DNA from: Leptodontidium sp. MPI-SDFR-AT-0119
Lineage: Eukaryota; Ascomycota; Leotiomycetes; Helotiales; Leptodontidiaceae
Assembly: GCA_020726505.1 (NCBI GenBank)
Contig: JAHLEZ010000008.1
Coordinates: 2,480,001-2,544,000, forward strand
Reading direction: 5' to 3'
DNA length: 64,000 bases
Shown here: piece by piece, positions 61,258 to 64,000 of the stretch
How positions within the stretch are numbered: the first letter of the stretch is position 1
Layout of the letters: the number at the start of each line of letters is the position of its first letter
Made by a program: the position numbers and the translations under genes
The notes under the pieces: model-generated
The model's database searches: none
What the model was told of the DNA's origin: nothing
The model's input: only the letters and a program-made list of their open reading frames with translations

Positions 61258-61910
61258 TTGATGATTTTCATTGCATTGGGAATGGGTTTGGGTTGTATGA
61301 TCCCTCAAGGCGTTCTCATAGAGCTTACGAAAAAAGCCCCTCACTTGTGATGTGTTTATCATGCGCACATGCATGCATGATATGTAGTCAGGTTCTTTTT
61401 TTAATGCAAATGTTTCTGAAAGTCTTTGATGCCTTAGAAAACGAACATCGACGTCTCTCTGTTGAATTTACTACTTATGTTACTACTCCAGTCGCTGGAG
61501 TGATGGTTAAAACGAAGTATTAGGCTGCTCCAAACATGTAAGGAGAAAGTCAACATCGTAGGATTTCGCGAATCGGCGTGACAGCTATAGCCACAACATG
61601 AATTCAACGTGCATTTACCACCAACAGAGTTTGTATTGAAGAAGCCTACTTCAGGAAAGTCCTGTGAAAAGATGCTAACAGTTCGTAGCGAGATAATGGA
61701 TGCAAGTGTGTTGAGTAACCGGGTAGCTGCAAGATACTTCAAATTGTGTGACACCAGCAAGGTACCGATCTACTACCGCACGTACCCACGCAAACATTTC
61801 TGGTCTGCTCTTAGCAAATGCAGTGGGACATGATAAAAAAAAGAAGGATTCAGCTTTCTAGTATATGGAGAGAAAGGGCACTGAAAATGACGTGGCATAG
61901 AACGGCTTTT
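61258..61910. other. Intergenic between convergent genes
   Basis: 3' flanks of eIF3c and the orphan membrane protein gene. A 108-codon minus-strand ORF (61760-61434) shows no motif and is not called. Confidence 0.45.
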
Positions 61911-62602
61911 CTATGCCCTCCTGGGTAAGTCAAGCCCGTCCTGGTCTTGGTTAGAAGTCCTCTCGTACTGAGAGTAAATAGCTTGGTCCTGCGCAGCCAT
62001 TTTCCTATCAAACTTATCAGCAAACAATGATTAATACAACATCTATTAACGGGCAGATCATACCTCAAAAACAAACTCATTAAGCCAACATGAACCTCCA
62101 TCTTCAGCGCCGATATCCTCAACATCCGCCCCGATATCTGCTTCCTCTTACTAACCCACCTCAACCTCATTAATACCTCCTCCGTCCTCCACCATCCCTT
62201 CCCAGTCTCTCGATGCTGCTCCTGCAACCTCTCCAAGTCCTGGTATAAAATAGTCAACACACTATTCAACGCAGCGATCGACTTCCCAACCATTCCATCC
62301 GGATCATGGATTTTGACTGGTGCAAGGCATGCTTCTGAAGAGCAGCAGTCGAGGACGGAATGAAGCTGTGCTCGTGTGGAATCAAGATCGATTTTGAGTA
62401 TCTCGATCTCGGAGAGGGCATTACGTGTTAGTGTGTAGAACGTTAGGTATGATGCTAGAATTCCGAGGAGGAAGGTTAGGAGGGAGGTGACGTTTGCCAG
62501 TATTGTGAGGGGTGTGTCGTCACAGTATTCGGTCATGGTGGAATAGATCAGTCTAAAGAGAAGGCATAGAAGAGAAAGAGATGATAGTACCGTACTGTAC
62601 AT
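61911..62602 (-). CDS. Orphan fungal membrane/coiled-coil protein, 188-210 aa
   Basis: Two exons, 62602-62064 and 62004-61911 (donor GTATGA, acceptor GATAG). Two starts are possible: ATG 62602 (210 aa, adding a hydrophobic MYSTVLSSLSLLCLLF leader) or ATG 62536 (188 aa). I slightly prefer the second, because the intervening TTTAG could end a 5' UTR intron. From MTEYCDDTP there is one membrane segment (ILANVTSLLTFLLGILASYL), a coiled-coil helix (ALSEIEILKIDLDSTRAQLH), a Cys pair CCSSEAC, further helices (SVLTILYQDLERLQEQH) and a basic helix (EEVLMRLRWVSKRKQISGRM). The second exon gives KMAAQDQAIYSQYERTSNQD. The layout resembles a large family of uncharacterised ascomycete proteins with one N-terminal membrane helix and a cytosolic helical bundle. 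Function unknown. Confidence 0.65.
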
Positions 62603-64000
62603 GCTTCGGAAAAAAGCCTCAAATATAATTTGATTAAAATCTGGAGTTTCTTTGAGCTGCGAACTTTACATTGTTCTGAACGTGTCAAAGCTCGAGACAA
62701 CTAGAGATATCGATGGTTTGTTCATGAGGAACAGGGGCTCAATGAAACATGGACTCATTATTTCCTTTCTTGTGCCATTTGTCTTTCTGTTGGAGCATGG
62801 ACGAGCCTTATAGTTAGATCGGAGGCTCGATGGCTTGTCGGCGGAATCTAAAGTGCGTTATTAGAGCCTTTCGATTTTCTCTCCTAATAGTTAAAAGTCT
62901 GGATTTGATCTCGAGATTCCAGATTCTATTAAAGGTTTTCAAGTTGTCAGAGGTTTGTGAAATTTTGATTGTGTCATGGCCTGGGAAGATTCTGGGGAGT
63001 TGATTGTCTGAAGTAGATTCAGTACTTTTCGAAATGAAAGAAATGGGAAAGCAGACAAGGCTGAGGATCATCCGCTAGTCACTCGAGGCTGAGATACTTT
63101 GTATCATTCGATTGGTCCAACCTCCTGTCATAGTTGAAGACGCCAGGGGTCATCTTGATGCTTGCATTGTCAGAGTGTGAGAATACTTCCAGGTTGTGTA
63201 TTATTAATGTCAGAAGCATATCTATTTTTGGGTTATCTAAAGCTACTGATTGTTGAACTGGACCTTTGACTTTGAGGGAATCGTGGTGCGGATAAGACCA
63301 AGCGCAACATCGTGCCCAAAGCTTCATCCGGACTTTTTGAATCCATCTGATTTGATCTCAGTACGGAGTATATTCATGCAAATTGACAGATCTTGCTTAC
63401 GAGCAGGGCTGCCCGGAGGATATTCATCGCATCTACATGTATTTCTACGGCTTTGACACTTGTATCTTGGTCTCATACCTCTAACTTTTGAAGTGGACAG
63501 ACAATCTATTCAATAAGTTCTAGGAGTTTTGAAATTCTGAAATAGAAGTGACTCGAAAGCTCGTCTTATTCATACTGGTCACATCTATAGGAATAATTAA
63601 ATATCTTGAAGTGCAGTGTCCTGAGCGCTGAGTCCTAAAGTCTGGAGGAAGAGAGGCGCTTGGACCCCTGCAGCCCATCCAGCCATGCTCTCAGGGCTTA
63701 GAAGCATGGAGGAGCTTGAAGACGATGCTTGAAACAGGATGATGTAAATGCCGAAAAACGTGTCGCATGCTCCGGATTGATACTGACCCAAACATTCTCA
63801 CTTTTCTCAAATTCCCTTTAGCAACGATTGCGCCTCAAAACGACATAATCACTGTTGTGCTATCAGCGCCAATATCGCCAATATCGGCCATACCTTAGCT
63901 GCCTGTCAATCACCCACTACTCCACGAACCGCTTCTCTACCCACCGCGAGCCCCTCCAACGAACTCGTCACTGTCCTCGAATGCGCTCCGGAACGCTGTA
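62603..64000. other. Intergenic to the window end
   Basis: Promoter of the orphan membrane protein at the left; no ORF above 85 codons with any motif. The last 150 bases become C-rich (CCACCGCGAGCCCCTCC), possibly the leader or start of a plus-strand gene beyond the window. Confidence 0.4.

Overview
The window is nuclear DNA of a filamentous ascomycete (Pezizomycotina). Genes carry many short introns (45-60 nt, GT...CTAAC/CTGAC...AG), 5' leaders are long and pyrimidine-rich, intergenic DNA is rich in microsatellites, and the gene content is typically fungal (CON7 regulator, THI20 kinase-thiaminase fusion, yeast-type prephenate dehydrogenase, a 143-aa RPS16 with four exons). A leotiomycete is my best guess, but that is inference. 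Exon structures below were built by hand from splice signals, reading phase and remembered family sequence patterns; no search was run.

Left edge (1-4.3 kb) is an accessory segment in which all three recognisable genes are damaged: a class C beta-lactamase-like serine hydrolase with a one-base frameshift, a remnant of the post-NB-ARC/TPR half of a fungal NLR-like (STAND) protein, and an antibiotic-biosynthesis-monooxygenase-fold (ABM) protein with an in-frame TAA. From 5.3 to 6.8 kb lie two small single-pass membrane proteins on the minus strand; one contains a 24-C homopolymer. A gene-free stretch of about 12 kb follows (6.8-19.07 kb), its last 3.5 kb strongly CT-rich, leading into CON7 (19.07-21.03 kb), a C2H2 factor which in other fungi controls conidiation and infection morphogenesis.

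Middle (21-42 kb): a Cys-free, His-rich hydrophilic protein (23.7-24.4 kb), a PUF3-type Pumilio protein on the minus strand (27.5-30.5 kb), a 7-kb gene-poor stretch, a single-pass membrane protein with two LPxY motifs (37.5-38.05 kb), and the DEAD-box helicase DBP2 (minus, seven exons) with an unusually long intron inside motif V.

Right (42-64 kb) is dense and housekeeping: THI20 (minus, ten exons), three tiny plus-strand membrane microproteins (46.2-47.95 kb), SNF8/VPS22 divergent from RPS16, TYR1 divergent from RPS14, AAR2 (U5 snRNP assembly), an unassigned 135-aa protein, eIF3c/NIP1, and an orphan membrane/coiled-coil protein. Six genes serve RNA or translation (PUF3, DBP2, AAR2, RPS16, RPS14, eIF3c). 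They have separate promoters and nothing suggests an operon-like unit. No tRNA, rRNA, CRISPR, transposon ORF or telomeric repeat was recognised.
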